A stretch of DNA of 64,000 bases from Pirellula sp. (GCA_013822725.1 PNKX01000001.1:62001-126000); one strand, 5' to 3'. Counted from the stretch's first letter, positions 1-9,407 are shown. Numbers and translations are program-made. The notes: generated by a model not told the origin, from the sequence alone.

Positions 1-527
1 TCTATCAACAGGGATCGTGGACCCCAGAACGAGCTCGAGACATCGATAGATTTCTTCGCCGGGGAGGCGGGGTAGTCTATATTCACTTTGCCGTCGACGG
101 CGGCGGCGATCCGACGGGCTTCGCTGAGCGCATTGGTCTGGCGTGGCAAGGACAGAAATCAAAATTCCGACACGGCCCACTCGATGTCGAATTCGCGCCG
201 GGGAGTAAACACCCGATCGCTCGGAATTTCGATCGCGTCCACTTTCACGATGAGAGCTACTGGAATCTGGTGGGGGATTACGATCGCATCAATCTCCTTG
301 CAGCGGGCGTAGAAGAAGAAAAACCGCAGCCGTTGTTTTGGACGTTCCAACCCGAAGTCGGCGGGCGCGTGTTTGTTTCGATCCCCGGCCACTTTGCCTG
401 GACATTCGACGATCCCATGTTCCGCATCCTGCTGCTGCGCGGCATTGCTTGGGCAGCGGGCGAGCCCGTTGATCGGTTCAACGACCTCGTTATGCCAGGC
501 GCTCGCGTGAAGGTCGCCGCTCCTTAA
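1..527 (+). CDS. ThuA-like domain protein (5' end cut by window)
   Basis: The open frame runs from the window edge (frame starting at base 3) to the TAA at 525-527, so the N-terminus is missing. The visible part has a glycine-rich stretch followed by VYIHFAVDGG, then a central FDRVHFHDESYW segment, and near the C-terminus FWTFQPEVGGRVFVSIPGH followed by a hydrophobic ILLLRGIAWAAGE helix. That series is typical of ThuA-like (trehalose-utilisation type, class I glutamine amidotransferase-like fold) proteins, which are abundant in planctomycetes. Biochemical function in this family is poorly defined. The stop overlaps the start of the next gene (TAATG), which implies translational coupling with the Tm-1-like gene and a shared operon. 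Confidence 0.75.
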   Translation, partial: YQQGSWTPERARDIDRFLRRGGGVVYIHFAVDGGGDPTGFAERIGLAWQGQKSKFRHGPLDVEFAPGSKHPIARNFDRVHFHDESYWNLVGDYDRINLLAAGVEEEKPQPLFWTFQPEVGGRVFVSIPGHFAWTFDDPMFRILLLRGIAWAAGEPVDRFNDLVMPGARVKVAAP

Positions 528-1825
528 TGGCCAGTTCCCGCGCCGTTTCCAATCCTATTCGGGATGATAACTCGATGCTTAACGGTCCCATCGTCGTCCT
601 CGGCGCATTCGATTCGAAAGGCGACGAGTATGCCTTCCTACTCGACGCCATTCGCCGACTGGGCGGCGATGCGCTGACGGTCAATTTTGGCATCCTTGGC
701 AGCACGAACCTGTTCCGAGTTGACTACGACGCAGAAGAGGTTGCCCGAGCCGGCGGCGTTGAACTCACCATGCTGCGCGAACGAGGAGATCGCGGCGCTG
801 CGATGAAGTGCATGGCGGCGGGCGCTGCGGTTCTCGTCCGCCGTCTCTACGATGAAGGGAAGCTGGGGGGCGTCATCGGCATGGGCGGATCCGGAGGAGC
901 GAGCGTCATCACTGCGGCCATGCGTACGTTGCCGACTGGCGTCCCCAAGGTTTGCGTCTCCACAGTCGCCGGCGGAGATGTCCGACCCTACGTCGGTACG
1001 ACGGACATCGTTATGATTCCGTCGGTGACTGACGTCGCCGGTCTGAACCGCATTTCTAGGACCATCTTTACTCGCGCCGCGGGCGCGATTGTGGGAATGG
1101 TCCGCGCGACGCCGGAGCCAGCGATCGGCGATCGCCCCATTGTCGCCGCCAGCATGTTCGGCAATACGACGGCATGCGTCGATGCATGTCGAGACTTGCT
1201 CGACGCCGCTGGCTACGAAACTCTCGTGTTTCACGCGACGGGCGTCGGCGGTCGCACCATGGAGTCGCTCATCGACGAGGGTTTCGTCGACGCGTGCCTC
1301 GATATCACCACCACCGAGTTGGCCGACGAGCTCTGCGGCGGCGTCTTCAGCGCGGGCGAAGACCGCCTTTCCGCTCCTGGTCGTCAAGGAATTCCCCATC
1401 TGATCGTTCCGGGCTGCATTGATATGGTCAACTTTGGCCCGCCTGATTCCGTTCCTCAAAAATATCGCAACGCCGGCCGACTCTTCTACGAATGGAATCC
1501 GGCAGTTACGCTGATGCGAACAAGCGTCGACGAGAATCGCCGAATAGGCGAGATCTTCGCCGCGAAGGCGATCGCAGCTCAGGGGCCAGTCGCGTTCCTG
1601 ATTCCCCTTCGCGGCGTATCGGTCCTTGACGGCGATGGGCAACTATTTTGCGATCGAGAAGCCGATCAGGCGATGTGCGCCGCGCTGCGCGAGCGCCTGC
1701 CGGCTGGTGTACCGGTAGTCGAAGTCGACGCTAACATTAACGATCCTTCCTTTGCGCAGCTGGCGGTCGAGATGCTGCTTGAGCTCATTCGTGCGACCAA
1801 GCCGCGGGCCGCAAAGCAAACTTGA
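527..1825 (+). CDS. Tm-1-like ATP-binding domain protein (UPF0261)
   Basis: The 432-residue product matches the UPF0261/Tm-1-like family. It opens with IVVLGAFDSKGDEYAFL, has the glycine-rich GVIGMGGSGGASV segment near residue 115, and carries the conserved ATGVGGRTMESLIDEGFVDA and LIVPGCIDMVNFGPPD segments. In the tomato resistance protein Tm-1 the homologous N-terminal domain binds ATP. The bacterial role is unknown, although genes of this family often sit beside sugar or aromatic catabolism genes. The ATG at 527 overlaps the upstream TAA; the Met at 575 is an alternative start closer to the conserved domain. The next gene encodes the family's usual partner domain 8 bases downstream. Confidence 0.88.
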   Translation: MASSRAVSNPIRDDNSMLNGPIVVLGAFDSKGDEYAFLLDAIRRLGGDALTVNFGILGSTNLFRVDYDAEEVARAGGVELTMLRERGDRGAAMKCMAAGAAVLVRRLYDEGKLGGVIGMGGSGGASVITAAMRTLPTGVPKVCVSTVAGGDVRPYVGTTDIVMIPSVTDVAGLNRISRTIFTRAAGAIVGMVRATPEPAIGDRPIVAASMFGNTTACVDACRDLLDAAGYETLVFHATGVGGRTMESLIDEGFVDACLDITTTELADELCGGVFSAGEDRLSAPGRQGIPHLIVPGCIDMVNFGPPDSVPQKYRNAGRLFYEWNPAVTLMRTSVDENRRIGEIFAAKAIAAQGPVAFLIPLRGVSVLDGDGQLFCDREADQAMCAALRERLPAGVPVVEVDANINDPSFAQLAVEMLLELIRATKPRAAKQT

Positions 1826-1833
1826 GATGAACA

Positions 1834-2670
1834 ATGATTTTTAGCCGTGAACAAACGCTCGCCCGGTTGAGACAACGCATTGAAGCCGGCGTCCCGATCA
1901 TTGGGGGCGGCGCCGGAACCGGCATCAGCGCCAAGTTCGAAGAAGTCGGCGGCATCGATTTGATCGTCGTCTACAACTCGGGCCGCTACCGCATGGCAGG
2001 ACGGGGGTCGCTGGCTGGGCTCATGCCTTATGGCGATGCGAATGCCATCGTCATGGAGATGGCAGGCGAGGTGTTGCCGGTGGTTGCCGATACCCCGGTC
2101 CTGGCCGGAGTCTGCGCGAGCGACCCGTTCCGTCTCATGGATCGTTTTCTCGATGACGTACGGCATGCGGGATTCTCCGGCATCCAAAACTTTCCCACCG
2201 TCGGCCTGATCGACGGCCAATTCCGAGCGAATCTCGAAGAGACGGGCATGGGCTACGACAAGGAAGTCGAGCTAGTCCGTCTGGCCCGCAAGAAGGATTT
2301 GTTGACGACTCCCTATGTATTCGACGTTCCGCAGACGAAAGAGATGACCGAGGCCGGCGCTGATGTGATCGTAGCTCACATGGGCCTGACGACTCAAGGA
2401 ACAATCGGCGCCCACACGGCCCGCACCCTCGACGACTGCGTCCGCGACGTGCAGGCCATCGCCGACGCGGCCCAAAGCGTACGAAACGACGTCATCGTTC
2501 TCTGCCACGGCGGTCCCATTGCGATGCCGGAGGACGCCCAATACGTGTTGACGCGAACTTCCGGCGTCCATGGCTTCTATGGCGCATCTTCGATGGAGCG
2601 ACTACCCGTCGAAAAGGCTTTAGCGGACCAGGTAAGGAAATTTAAGGCCATTCGCTTTCGATCGACATAA
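1834..2670 (+). CDS. Phosphoenolpyruvate hydrolase-like TIM-barrel protein
   Basis: The 278-residue product belongs to the PEP-hydrolase/TIM-barrel family that forms the C-terminal half of plant Tm-1. Visible signatures are [20 protein letters not shown] near residues 20-39, [19 protein letters not shown] near 48-66, [23 protein letters not shown] and [14 protein letters not shown] near the C-terminus. It begins 8 bases after the stop of the Tm-1-like gene, so the two halves that are fused in plants are here co-transcribed separate proteins. The substrate is not known; the family name rests on structural relationship and not on an assay of this protein. Confidence 0.87.
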   Translation: MIFSREQTLARLRQRIEAGVPIIGGGAGTGISAKFEEVGGIDLIVVYNSGRYRMAGRGSLAGLMPYGDANAIVMEMAGEVLPVVADTPVLAGVCASDPFRLMDRFLDDVRHAGFSGIQNFPTVGLIDGQFRANLEETGMGYDKEVELVRLARKKDLLTTPYVFDVPQTKEMTEAGADVIVAHMGLTTQGTIGAHTARTLDDCVRDVQAIADAAQSVRNDVIVLCHGGPIAMPEDAQYVLTRTSGVHGFYGASSMERLPVEKALADQVRKFKAIRFRST

Positions 2671-2758
2671 CGCGGCAACGAATCAGCGCACCCTGACTCT
2701 ACAGGCGTGCGGCGTCAACAGGCGAGCGATGACCAAGCTTTTTAGAAAGGACGACGCC

Positions 2759-4507
2759 ATGAAATCGACCATGACTCGCACATTGGTTCTCTTCGTTCTC
2801 TCATTAACAGGACTAAGCGGATTCTGCAGCGCCGCCGAGAACGAACTTGTCGGCTATTGGAAGTTGCGCGGCGATTGCCGTGACTATTCCGGTAAGGGTA
2901 ACCATGGCGTCAATCATGGCGTTGATTTGACCAATGGAACATTTGACGGCGAACAGTCTTACCTTGAGGCGCCGAGCAGCGAGTCCTTGAAGCTCGGCGC
3001 TGACGATTTCACATTCTGCGCCCACATCAATACCGCCGAGCATCTCGACGACATCGTTGGCGACGTCATCGACATGTACGACCCTGATCAGAGGCGGGGC
3101 GTCACGCTGGCGATTAAGCCCACCTCCGGCGGATACCAGTCGCAGGGGACCGATCGGCATGTTCATTTTGGGATCGACCAGAATCACATCACCGATTGGC
3201 AGGACTGCGGCCGGCCGAATCCCACGAGTAGTTACGTCAGCAACTCGCTGACCGTATTCGACGGCAAGCTGTACGCCGCCACGACCGATGCCGCCGACGA
3301 AGCCGGTTGGTGTCACGTTTACCGATATGAAGGCGGGTCCGACTGGACTGACTGCGGTCGCGTCGGCGCCGGCAAAACCACTGGCGTGCTGCCGCTGATC
3401 GTACACAACGGAAGTCTTTATGCGGCCACATCGACTTACGACTGGACTCGAGTCAAGGAAGGCGATTATGAGCCGGGTCGCGTCTACCGCTACCTGGGCG
3501 ACCAGGAGTGGGAAGACGTTGGCCAGCCTAGCGACAATCGCACGCTCAACAGTTTGGCGAGCTACAAGGGGAAGCTTTACGCGGGCGGCGGGCCCAGCAC
3601 GTGGGGCGTCTTTGTGCTAGACGACGACGGACAATGGAAGCCGTCGAAGATTTTCGAGAAGCAAGGACCGAAGCGGTGTTTTCCACATGCCATGAGCCTA
3701 CACAACGGAAAACTGTACGTCGGGTATCCCGGGGTTTACGAGTTTGACGGCGAGACCTGGACCTTCATTGGCGACCCGGTGAATTTTTCTGAACGGCACT
3801 CGCAATTGCAAACGCATGAAATGGAGTTGTATCAGGGCAAGCTGCTGGCAGGAGTGTTTCCCGAGGCCATCGTCGCCGCCTATGCCGGCGGCGATGCATG
3901 GGAACCCATGGGGCGAGTCGGAGTCGATGGAACCGAAGTTCTTTCGTTGGTCGTTTACAACGGCCAACTTTATGGTTCATCGCTGCCGCGAGCGGAGGTT
4001 TGCCGGTACGAGGGCAATTCCAAATGGACCTCGCTCAAGCGATTCCACTCGCCCGAAGGTTGGGAACCCGGCATTCCGCCAAATGTCACTCGCGATCAAG
4101 TCAACGAAATGGCTCGGGTGACGAGCATGGCGATTCACAACGGTCGTCTTTTTGCCAGCACCGGTAGCTGCACCAGTGCCGCGCAGGACTCGCCGCTGGA
4201 CGTCCGCGGCAAAGTGTTCAGCTTAGAAGCAGGCAAGTCCGCGTCTTATGACAAAGACTTGGGCCCAGGCTGGAAGCATCTGGCGGCGGTGCGCCGCGGC
4301 GAGCGGCTTCAGATTTACATCGACGGAAAACTGGCCGCAGAGTCAACGGCGTTCGAACCAGGCGACTACGATATCTCCACGGATCGGCCACTCCGAATTG
4401 GCTTCGGCCAAACAGAGTACTTCGCAGGAAAAATGGCTGACGTCCGACTTTATGCGAAGGCGTTAAGCGATGCAGAAATCGAAGAGCTGGCGTCAACGAA
4501 GCCATGA
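2759..4507 (+). CDS. Secreted LamG-domain protein with inserted beta-propeller
   Basis: I chose the ATG at 2759, preceded by AGAAAGGA, over the in-frame ATG at 2729; this gives 582 residues with a clear signal peptide (TRTLVLFVLSLTGLSGFCSA). Residues roughly 30-140 look like the first half of a LamG/concanavalin A-like domain (VGYWKLRGDCRDYSGKGNHG). The last 90 residues supply the second half (WKHLAAVRRGERLQIYIDGK, then FAGKMADVRLYAKALSDAEI). Between them are about seven repeats, each with a strand of the type NGKLYAAT followed by a VYRYEG...W strand, suggesting a seven-bladed propeller inserted in the LamG fold. The protein is probably exported; its ligand is unknown. The gene stands alone on this strand. 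Confidence 0.8.
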   Translation: MKSTMTRTLVLFVLSLTGLSGFCSAAENELVGYWKLRGDCRDYSGKGNHGVNHGVDLTNGTFDGEQSYLEAPSSESLKLGADDFTFCAHINTAEHLDDIVGDVIDMYDPDQRRGVTLAIKPTSGGYQSQGTDRHVHFGIDQNHITDWQDCGRPNPTSSYVSNSLTVFDGKLYAATTDAADEAGWCHVYRYEGGSDWTDCGRVGAGKTTGVLPLIVHNGSLYAATSTYDWTRVKEGDYEPGRVYRYLGDQEWEDVGQPSDNRTLNSLASYKGKLYAGGGPSTWGVFVLDDDGQWKPSKIFEKQGPKRCFPHAMSLHNGKLYVGYPGVYEFDGETWTFIGDPVNFSERHSQLQTHEMELYQGKLLAGVFPEAIVAAYAGGDAWEPMGRVGVDGTEVLSLVVYNGQLYGSSLPRAEVCRYEGNSKWTSLKRFHSPEGWEPGIPPNVTRDQVNEMARVTSMAIHNGRLFASTGSCTSAAQDSPLDVRGKVFSLEAGKSASYDKDLGPGWKHLAAVRRGERLQIYIDGKLAAESTAFEPGDYDISTDRPLRIGFGQTEYFAGKMADVRLYAKALSDAEIEELASTKP

Positions 4508-4822
4508 GCGCTGCTAGACGACTCCGCGATCGAAGCATTCTTAAGTCGTTGGGCAAGATGAAGGGGCGCTGGCTCACGCCGCGTGCTTGAGCGATTCCCT
4601 TTGCAACGAACCCTAAGTCGTTCGCCGAGGGAGAGCGAACTCTGAAACTGAAATGGGAAAGCGGTGAGCGGATGCGGCAGCAAAGAAGTCGTCGTAGACG
4701 AGCCGCAAATCAGCGAACTCCGTGAGAAGTACGAGAATAGATCAGACCGTATGCGTGAAGATCTCCGTCAATCAAAATAGCAATTCGCTGTTGATTGTCC
4801 GTGCCCCTTTTGCAACAAGCTG
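4508..4822. other. Intergenic region between converging genes
   Basis: These 315 bases separate the 3' ends of the LamG-type gene and the GH25 gene. I see no credible gene, strong terminator or recognisable repeat family member here. Confidence 0.6.
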
Positions 4823-7060
4823 CTAACCGTTGCGCCGCCGCGCTGCCATGGCCGCGGCGAGCGCCACGCTCGCCAGCACCAACGCCGCCGGCTCCGGCAC
4901 AGCCGACGCGCCGCTCGCAACAGTCGCGTTCTGCTGCCAGATCAAGAAGTCGGCCCCGTCCACCAGGCTGTCGCCGTTAGCGTCGCCCTGGGCTGTGCCG
5001 GCGTCTGTCGCGCCGAAGTTGCCGCTCCACACCGTGAGATCGGCGGAGTCGACGAAGCCGTCGCCATTGAAGTCGCCGGGCGTGGGCGACGCAAAGGTCG
5101 AGACTTGCAGCAGTCCGGCGCCGGAGAGAAGCGGGCTGGTGAACGCGGCTCCCGAGCCGACGGCTCCCCATACCCCCGTTGCCAGCGAGACGCCGTCGAC
5201 GAACAGCGAATCAATCACATCGGTTCCGACGAAATTCAAGTTCAACGTCGCGCCGGTCGTCAGAAACAGGTCCGCCGCGTCGGCGAGCCGCGCGGAGCTG
5301 AGGCTCAAGACGCCTGTATCCACCGAGGTATCGCCGGCATACGTGTTGAGGCCCGTGAGAGCTAACGTCCCCGCCCCTTGCTTGATGAGCCCCCCGTTCG
5401 TGACCGGCACGCTGATGGTGAGATCCGTCGCCGCCGCCCCGTCGGCGACGTTGATCGTTCGCGCCGCGCCTCCCAAATCGACCGTCCCCGCGACGCCGCT
5501 CCCCGATCCGACGCCGATGGCCGCCGCAGCGCCTCCGAGCGGCGTCACGTTCAGGTCCCCGGAAAGCAACATCTTCGCCGCCGCCGAAGCATGCGGCATG
5601 AGGTTGATGCGATTGAACGACAGCGTCCCGGTCGAACCGACGGTAAACGTCCGCTGCGCGTCGATCTGCAGCGTGTGGACGTTGAGATTGCCGCTGCCGA
5701 TGAGCGACACGGCCCCAGAAAACTGCGCTGACAACGGCCCGCCGTGCAGCACGGTGGCGGAGTTGTTCGCTCGGTAGGTGGGATCGTAATTGATCGTTAG
5801 CGTCCCGCCGGTGATCTCCAGCGTCTCGCGCATGTAGAGCTTGCGGACGTTGTGTTCGCCGGTGGCGAGAGTGACCGTAATGTTCGCATTGGGCCGTTCG
5901 AGAATCACCGTGTCGTACTGCCCGGAGTTCGGCCCGGCGCCCGCAGCGCCCGGCAAGCGTGGCGGCGGCAGCGCTCCCCCGGCGAACGGCGTCGCTTGCC
6001 CCGCCGCCTGGATCGGGACGATCGTCGCCTGTCCGCTGTTCCAATTGGCGAGCGAACTCCAATCGCCGCTCGTATCGTTCCACCACACGGCGGGAATCAG
6101 ATAGTTCCGCACATACTCGATGTCGCCGTGAGCCACATTGCCGTCGACGCCGGAGTCGACGGCGTTGATCCCGGGGATCGAAAGAGTCGAGGCATACTGC
6201 CAGAACGACCAAGGATCCGTATTGCCGTAGTCGTCCCACGGGCCGTAATAGGAACTGTTCGTCGAAGGGGTCGTCTTCGGGCTGCCCGTTTGCACGGGAA
6301 TCGAGTTTGGATCGTCGTTATTCGGATACCGTGCGTCCCACAGCATCGGGTACGCGGGGCCCGTCATCGTCGGTCCGCTTCCTACCGGCTGTGCGAGCTG
6401 ATTTCGTTGGGCCAGCGTGGCGCTCTGCATCTCGCTCGAGTAGTTGCCGTTCAAGTAAATCGCCGGCCGGATCTGCATCACCTCGTAGATGCGATTGGAG
6501 AAATCAAGCGTAAACTGCGCAAGCTGCGTCGGCGTCGTTTCGGCCTGCCCCGCTTCGAGGTCAAACACCGGCATCAAATAGCCGGCCCGCATAAAAGCGC
6601 CCGCCATCTGGATGAAGTGATCTGCTTCATCCGCCCCAGTATTCCCCGCAATGTCCGGCCGGCCGAAGTGATAGGCGCCGGCGTACATCCCCGCCGTCGT
6701 CGCCCGCGTGATGTTCTGCACGAATCGCGGGTCGTCGTAACGCCGCATGAGCGTCTCCGCCGAACCGCCGCCGGGCGTGCCGGAGGTCTGCCCCTGCCCG
6801 GTCGTGCCGCCCCGAGTCGCCCGCGCCCAGACGAATTTTCGATTCCCGTCGGTAAATGCGGTGTTCCAATTCGCCTGAGAGATGCCAGGGCTGCCGGCGG
6901 CCTGATTGTTGCCCGTATTCCAGTAGGAGACGTCGAGCCCCAACACCCGCTCTTGGGCGGCGGCAGGCAAAGTCATCGTGACCGCCAACAGCAGTCCCGC
7001 CCAAAAACCATCGGTTCGCATCATCGCCTGCCTGTTCTGATCTGTCTGTTCCGCAAACAA
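4823..7060 (-). CDS. GH25 muramidase-like protein with PATR, dockerin and PEP-CTERM
   Basis: The 745-residue product has a signal peptide after Met13 or Met14, which are the likelier starts (7024/7021). A GH25 lysozyme-like domain follows: VLGLDVSYWN with Asp43, and MPVFDLEAG with Asp167 and Glu169, the positions expected for the DxE catalytic motif that cleaves peptidoglycan. The middle is low-complexity beta-rich sequence ending in an autotransporter-type PATR segment (GLIKQGAGTLALTGLNTYAG). Residues about 662-711 form a dockerin-like pair of calcium-binding loops (DFNGDGFVDSADL and DANGDSLVDGADF), and the tail is VPEPAALVL, a hydrophobic stretch and ARRRN, a PEP-CTERM sorting signal. The muramidase assignment is by motif only. 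Confidence 0.82.
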   Translation of the reverse strand: MFAEQTDQNRQAMMRTDGFWAGLLLAVTMTLPAAAQERVLGLDVSYWNTGNNQAAGSPGISQANWNTAFTDGNRKFVWARATRGGTTGQGQTSGTPGGGSAETLMRRYDDPRFVQNITRATTAGMYAGAYHFGRPDIAGNTGADEADHFIQMAGAFMRAGYLMPVFDLEAGQAETTPTQLAQFTLDFSNRIYEVMQIRPAIYLNGNYSSEMQSATLAQRNQLAQPVGSGPTMTGPAYPMLWDARYPNNDDPNSIPVQTGSPKTTPSTNSSYYGPWDDYGNTDPWSFWQYASTLSIPGINAVDSGVDGNVAHGDIEYVRNYLIPAVWWNDTSGDWSSLANWNSGQATIVPIQAAGQATPFAGGALPPPRLPGAAGAGPNSGQYDTVILERPNANITVTLATGEHNVRKLYMRETLEITGGTLTINYDPTYRANNSATVLHGGPLSAQFSGAVSLIGSGNLNVHTLQIDAQRTFTVGSTGTLSFNRINLMPHASAAAKMLLSGDLNVTPLGGAAAAIGVGSGSGVAGTVDLGGAARTINVADGAAATDLTISVPVTNGGLIKQGAGTLALTGLNTYAGDTSVDTGVLSLSSARLADAADLFLTTGATLNLNFVGTDVIDSLFVDGVSLATGVWGAVGSGAAFTSPLLSGAGLLQVSTFASPTPGDFNGDGFVDSADLTVWSGNFGATDAGTAQGDANGDSLVDGADFLIWQQNATVASGASAVPEPAALVLASVALAAAMAARRRNG

Positions 7061-7403
7061 GGCCGGCGCCCCGTGAAGGACGCCTCCTTTCGACTATAGG
7101 CAGTCCCTGGAGAGCGAACAACGAACAGGGCGGTATTCAGCGCATAGCGCTATCTTCGCCCGCGCAAAAGCGAGTTTTTACGCGGGTTCGAGCCGTTTAA
7201 GCGAGCAAGGCGGCGCACAGCGATGGGGGAAAGAGGGCTCGGCGTCTCTCCGGATAATTCCTGGCGATAAGGTGTCTTTCATCGCCGCCAATGCAGTCCT
7301 CAATGCATTCAACGTCACGCAACGCGACCCCCGGGCGGAGCCCGGGGCTGAAAGAGGACTCCGAGGACCTCGCGATGGCGATTCGCGAGGCCCTTTTTAT
7401 GCG
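7061..7403. other. Intergenic region with hairpins
   Basis: This gap upstream of the GH25 gene presumably holds its promoter. It contains one GC-rich single hairpin of the CCCCCGGGCGGAGCCCGGGG type at about 7327-7350, related to the twin-hairpin element seen elsewhere, and a terminator-like hairpin at 7368-7398. No gene is apparent. Confidence 0.55.
7368..7398 (+). terminator. Hairpin plus T-tract, plus-strand orientation
   Basis: CCTCGCGA at 7368 pairs with TCGCGAGG at 7383-7390, and CCCTTTTT follows. The T-tract lies on the plus strand although the adjacent transporter gene ends here on the minus strand, so it would stop antisense transcription into that gene; minus-strand termination could use the stem alone. 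Confidence 0.45.
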
Positions 7404-8399
7404 CTAGCTCGACTCCGGCGTTCGCGACTCATCGCTCGCCTCAAGTTCCATCGCCAGCGGCAACGCCGCATCCCCCGGCAGATCCTCCGACAACGCCGCA
7501 CGTTCCGCCGGCGTGTCGGCCTCTCGCACGGCCGGCGATCGCAGCGGCCCGCTCAGCGCCAACAGGTTCCCCCCCACGATGCACGCTCCGCCGGCAGCCA
7601 TGGCAAGCGTCATCTCCTCGTCGATCAGCAGGTAGTTGAGCAACAACGACGCCGGCAGCTGCAGATACCCCAGAACGCTCGTCAGTTGCAACGGCAGATC
7701 AGTCGACACCTGCACCCACAAGTAGTGGCCAACGAGCGTCACGACGACGCCCAGGTGAAACACGAGCCAAGCGTCGCGCGCCGTCATCGTCCACGTCGCG
7801 GCCGGCGCCATCACAAGGAACACCGGCAACGCGAAGACGAACATCCCCCACGTCCGCAGTTCGTTGTCGAGATGAGCGTGCCGTTGGTGCAGCATCGGCA
7901 GCGCCGCGTAGAACGTGCCGCTGAGGATGCCGATGAGCAGCCCGATCAACATCCTGTCGCCGCTTTCCTCCAGCGGCAGGCAAAGCCAGCTCCCCGCCAT
8001 CGCCAGCGCCACGCCGATCATCGCCGCCGCCTTCGGCCTACCGAACCCGAACAACCACCCCAACAACGGCAGTTGCACGCCAGTCGTCGAGAAGCTGATG
8101 GCGCCAATCGACGCACTGGCCCACTTAATGCTTAGAAAGTAAGTCAACCAGTGCAGCCCGAAGCAGACGCCCACCGCGCACAGCAGTTTCCAGTGCTGGC
8201 GCAGCTCGTCGCCAATCGAGCCGAACGCCTTCCCGCGTCGCAGTGCGAGGATAATCGTCATGCCGATCGCCGAGAGGCTCAGCCGCCAAATGCCGAGGGC
8301 GTAGGAGTCGATGCCGACGGCGCGAATCGCCGCCGGGGCGCTGCCGAACAAGATCGTGGCGACGGCCACCTTCAGCAGCGACGAGCGATAACTGGACAA
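7404..8399 (-). CDS. EamA/DMT-family membrane transporter
   Basis: The product has about ten hydrophobic segments in two similar halves, characteristic of the drug/metabolite transporter (EamA) family. Recognisable parts are SLLKVAVATILFGSAPAAIRA at the start, LHWLTYFLSIKWASASIGAI with the family's typical end of a helix, and LQLTSVLGYLQLPASLLLNYLLIDE in the second half. The longest ATG frame starts at 8504 but its first 35 residues are basic, not membrane-like, and overlap the neighbouring PEP-CTERM gene; a TTG at 8399 gives a 331-residue protein starting right before the first helix and is my choice. The C-terminal 45 residues are an acidic cytoplasmic tail. The substrate cannot be read from the sequence. 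Confidence 0.8.
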   Translation of the reverse strand: MSSYRSSLLKVAVATILFGSAPAAIRAVGIDSYALGIWRLSLSAIGMTIILALRRGKAFGSIGDELRQHWKLLCAVGVCFGLHWLTYFLSIKWASASIGAISFSTTGVQLPLLGWLFGFGRPKAAAMIGVALAMAGSWLCLPLEESGDRMLIGLLIGILSGTFYAALPMLHQRHAHLDNELRTWGMFVFALPVFLVMAPAATWTMTARDAWLVFHLGVVVTLVGHYLWVQVSTDLPLQLTSVLGYLQLPASLLLNYLLIDEEMTLAMAAGGACIVGGNLLALSGPLRSPAVREADTPAERAALSEDLPGDAALPLAMELEASDESRTPESS

Positions 8400-8421
8400 C
8401 GGCGGCTTTCGTGCGTGCGAC

Positions 8422-9219
8422 TTAAGCCCGGCGGCGACGCCACGCCGCGAATCCCGCGAGCGAGCCGAGCGCCAACAGCGCTCCCGCCGGTTCCGGCACA
8501 GCATGCGCCGCGGCAGCGGCGCCCGTCAATCCAACATTTCGCTGCCACACCAGCATATCGGTCCCGTCACTCTTGCCGTCGTTGTTGGCATCGGCTGCCG
8601 GGCCGGCGCCGAACGCCCCTCGCCACACGCCTAGATCGACGTTATTCACAGTGGAGTCGCCGTTGAAGTCGCCGGGCAATTCGCCGCCCGCAGCCGAGAC
8701 CGAAAAATTGAGACCGTAAGAAATCTCGTTGCTCCCCGTCTGAAACAGAAACGTATAGACGCCGCTCGGCAACGGCGGCGTAAATCCGGTCGATCCGGCG
8801 CCCAAGCCAATGTCGTCGAGGATATCTTCACCCGTGTGCCCGCCATGATGCGGATTCAACGGAAAGTTCGCCCATCCCAACAGTTGCGCGGGATCGATTT
8901 CCGCCCCCGAACCGGCAGTCCATGTCGGACCTGCTTGCAGACCTGCGTAGACCTGATTGATGTCTTCGTGAAACGTCACGACGATCGCATCCAGCGTGTG
9001 ATTGGCCGGCACGTTGACCCGCAAGAAATCGAAGTCCATGGAGCTCGCCTGGCCGACCAACGAGTTGTCGCCAGCGGTCAGCGTCCATGACGTCGGCTGA
9101 GCGCCGACGCTGGAGAGATCTCCGCTCATGAACTCGCTGTAATCCGCGGCGTTCGCCCAGGGCGACAAGAGCAGCGTTGACAACGCAACCAAAAAACGGC
9201 GATAGACTCGAAGATGCAT
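8422..9219 (-). CDS. Secreted PEP-CTERM protein with dockerin repeats
   Basis: The 265-residue product begins with a signal peptide (RFLVALSTLLLSPWANA). The region up to about residue 175 is beta-rich and resembles no domain I can name. Two calcium-loop repeats follow, DFNGDSTVNNVDLGVW and DANNDGKSDGTDMLVW, forming a dockerin-like module. The end is AVPEPAGALLALG, a hydrophobic helix and AAWRRRRA, a canonical PEP-CTERM signal for recognition by an exosortase, which is not encoded in this window. The protein is presumably exported and processed at the envelope. It ends 22 bases before the likely TTG start of the DMT transporter on the same strand. Confidence 0.82.
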   Translation of the reverse strand: MHLRVYRRFLVALSTLLLSPWANAADYSEFMSGDLSSVGAQPTSWTLTAGDNSLVGQASSMDFDFLRVNVPANHTLDAIVVTFHEDINQVYAGLQAGPTWTAGSGAEIDPAQLLGWANFPLNPHHGGHTGEDILDDIGLGAGSTGFTPPLPSGVYTFLFQTGSNEISYGLNFSVSAAGGELPGDFNGDSTVNNVDLGVWRGAFGAGPAADANNDGKSDGTDMLVWQRNVGLTGAAAAAHAVPEPAGALLALGSLAGFAAWRRRRA

Positions 9220-9407
9220 CGCGGCGATACCTCGCTGAACGCCGGCGAACGTGCCGGATCAGGAGAACTTTACGCAGCGACGTCGAGAGGGGGAGGCGGT
9301 TTGCGGAAACCCGAGCCCCCTGCTTGGACGCCGTTGCGCACTGGCAAACGCATCCAAGCAACTGGCAAGCGACGATCCATGACGCTCAAGAATATCTTCA
9401 ACCGGCC

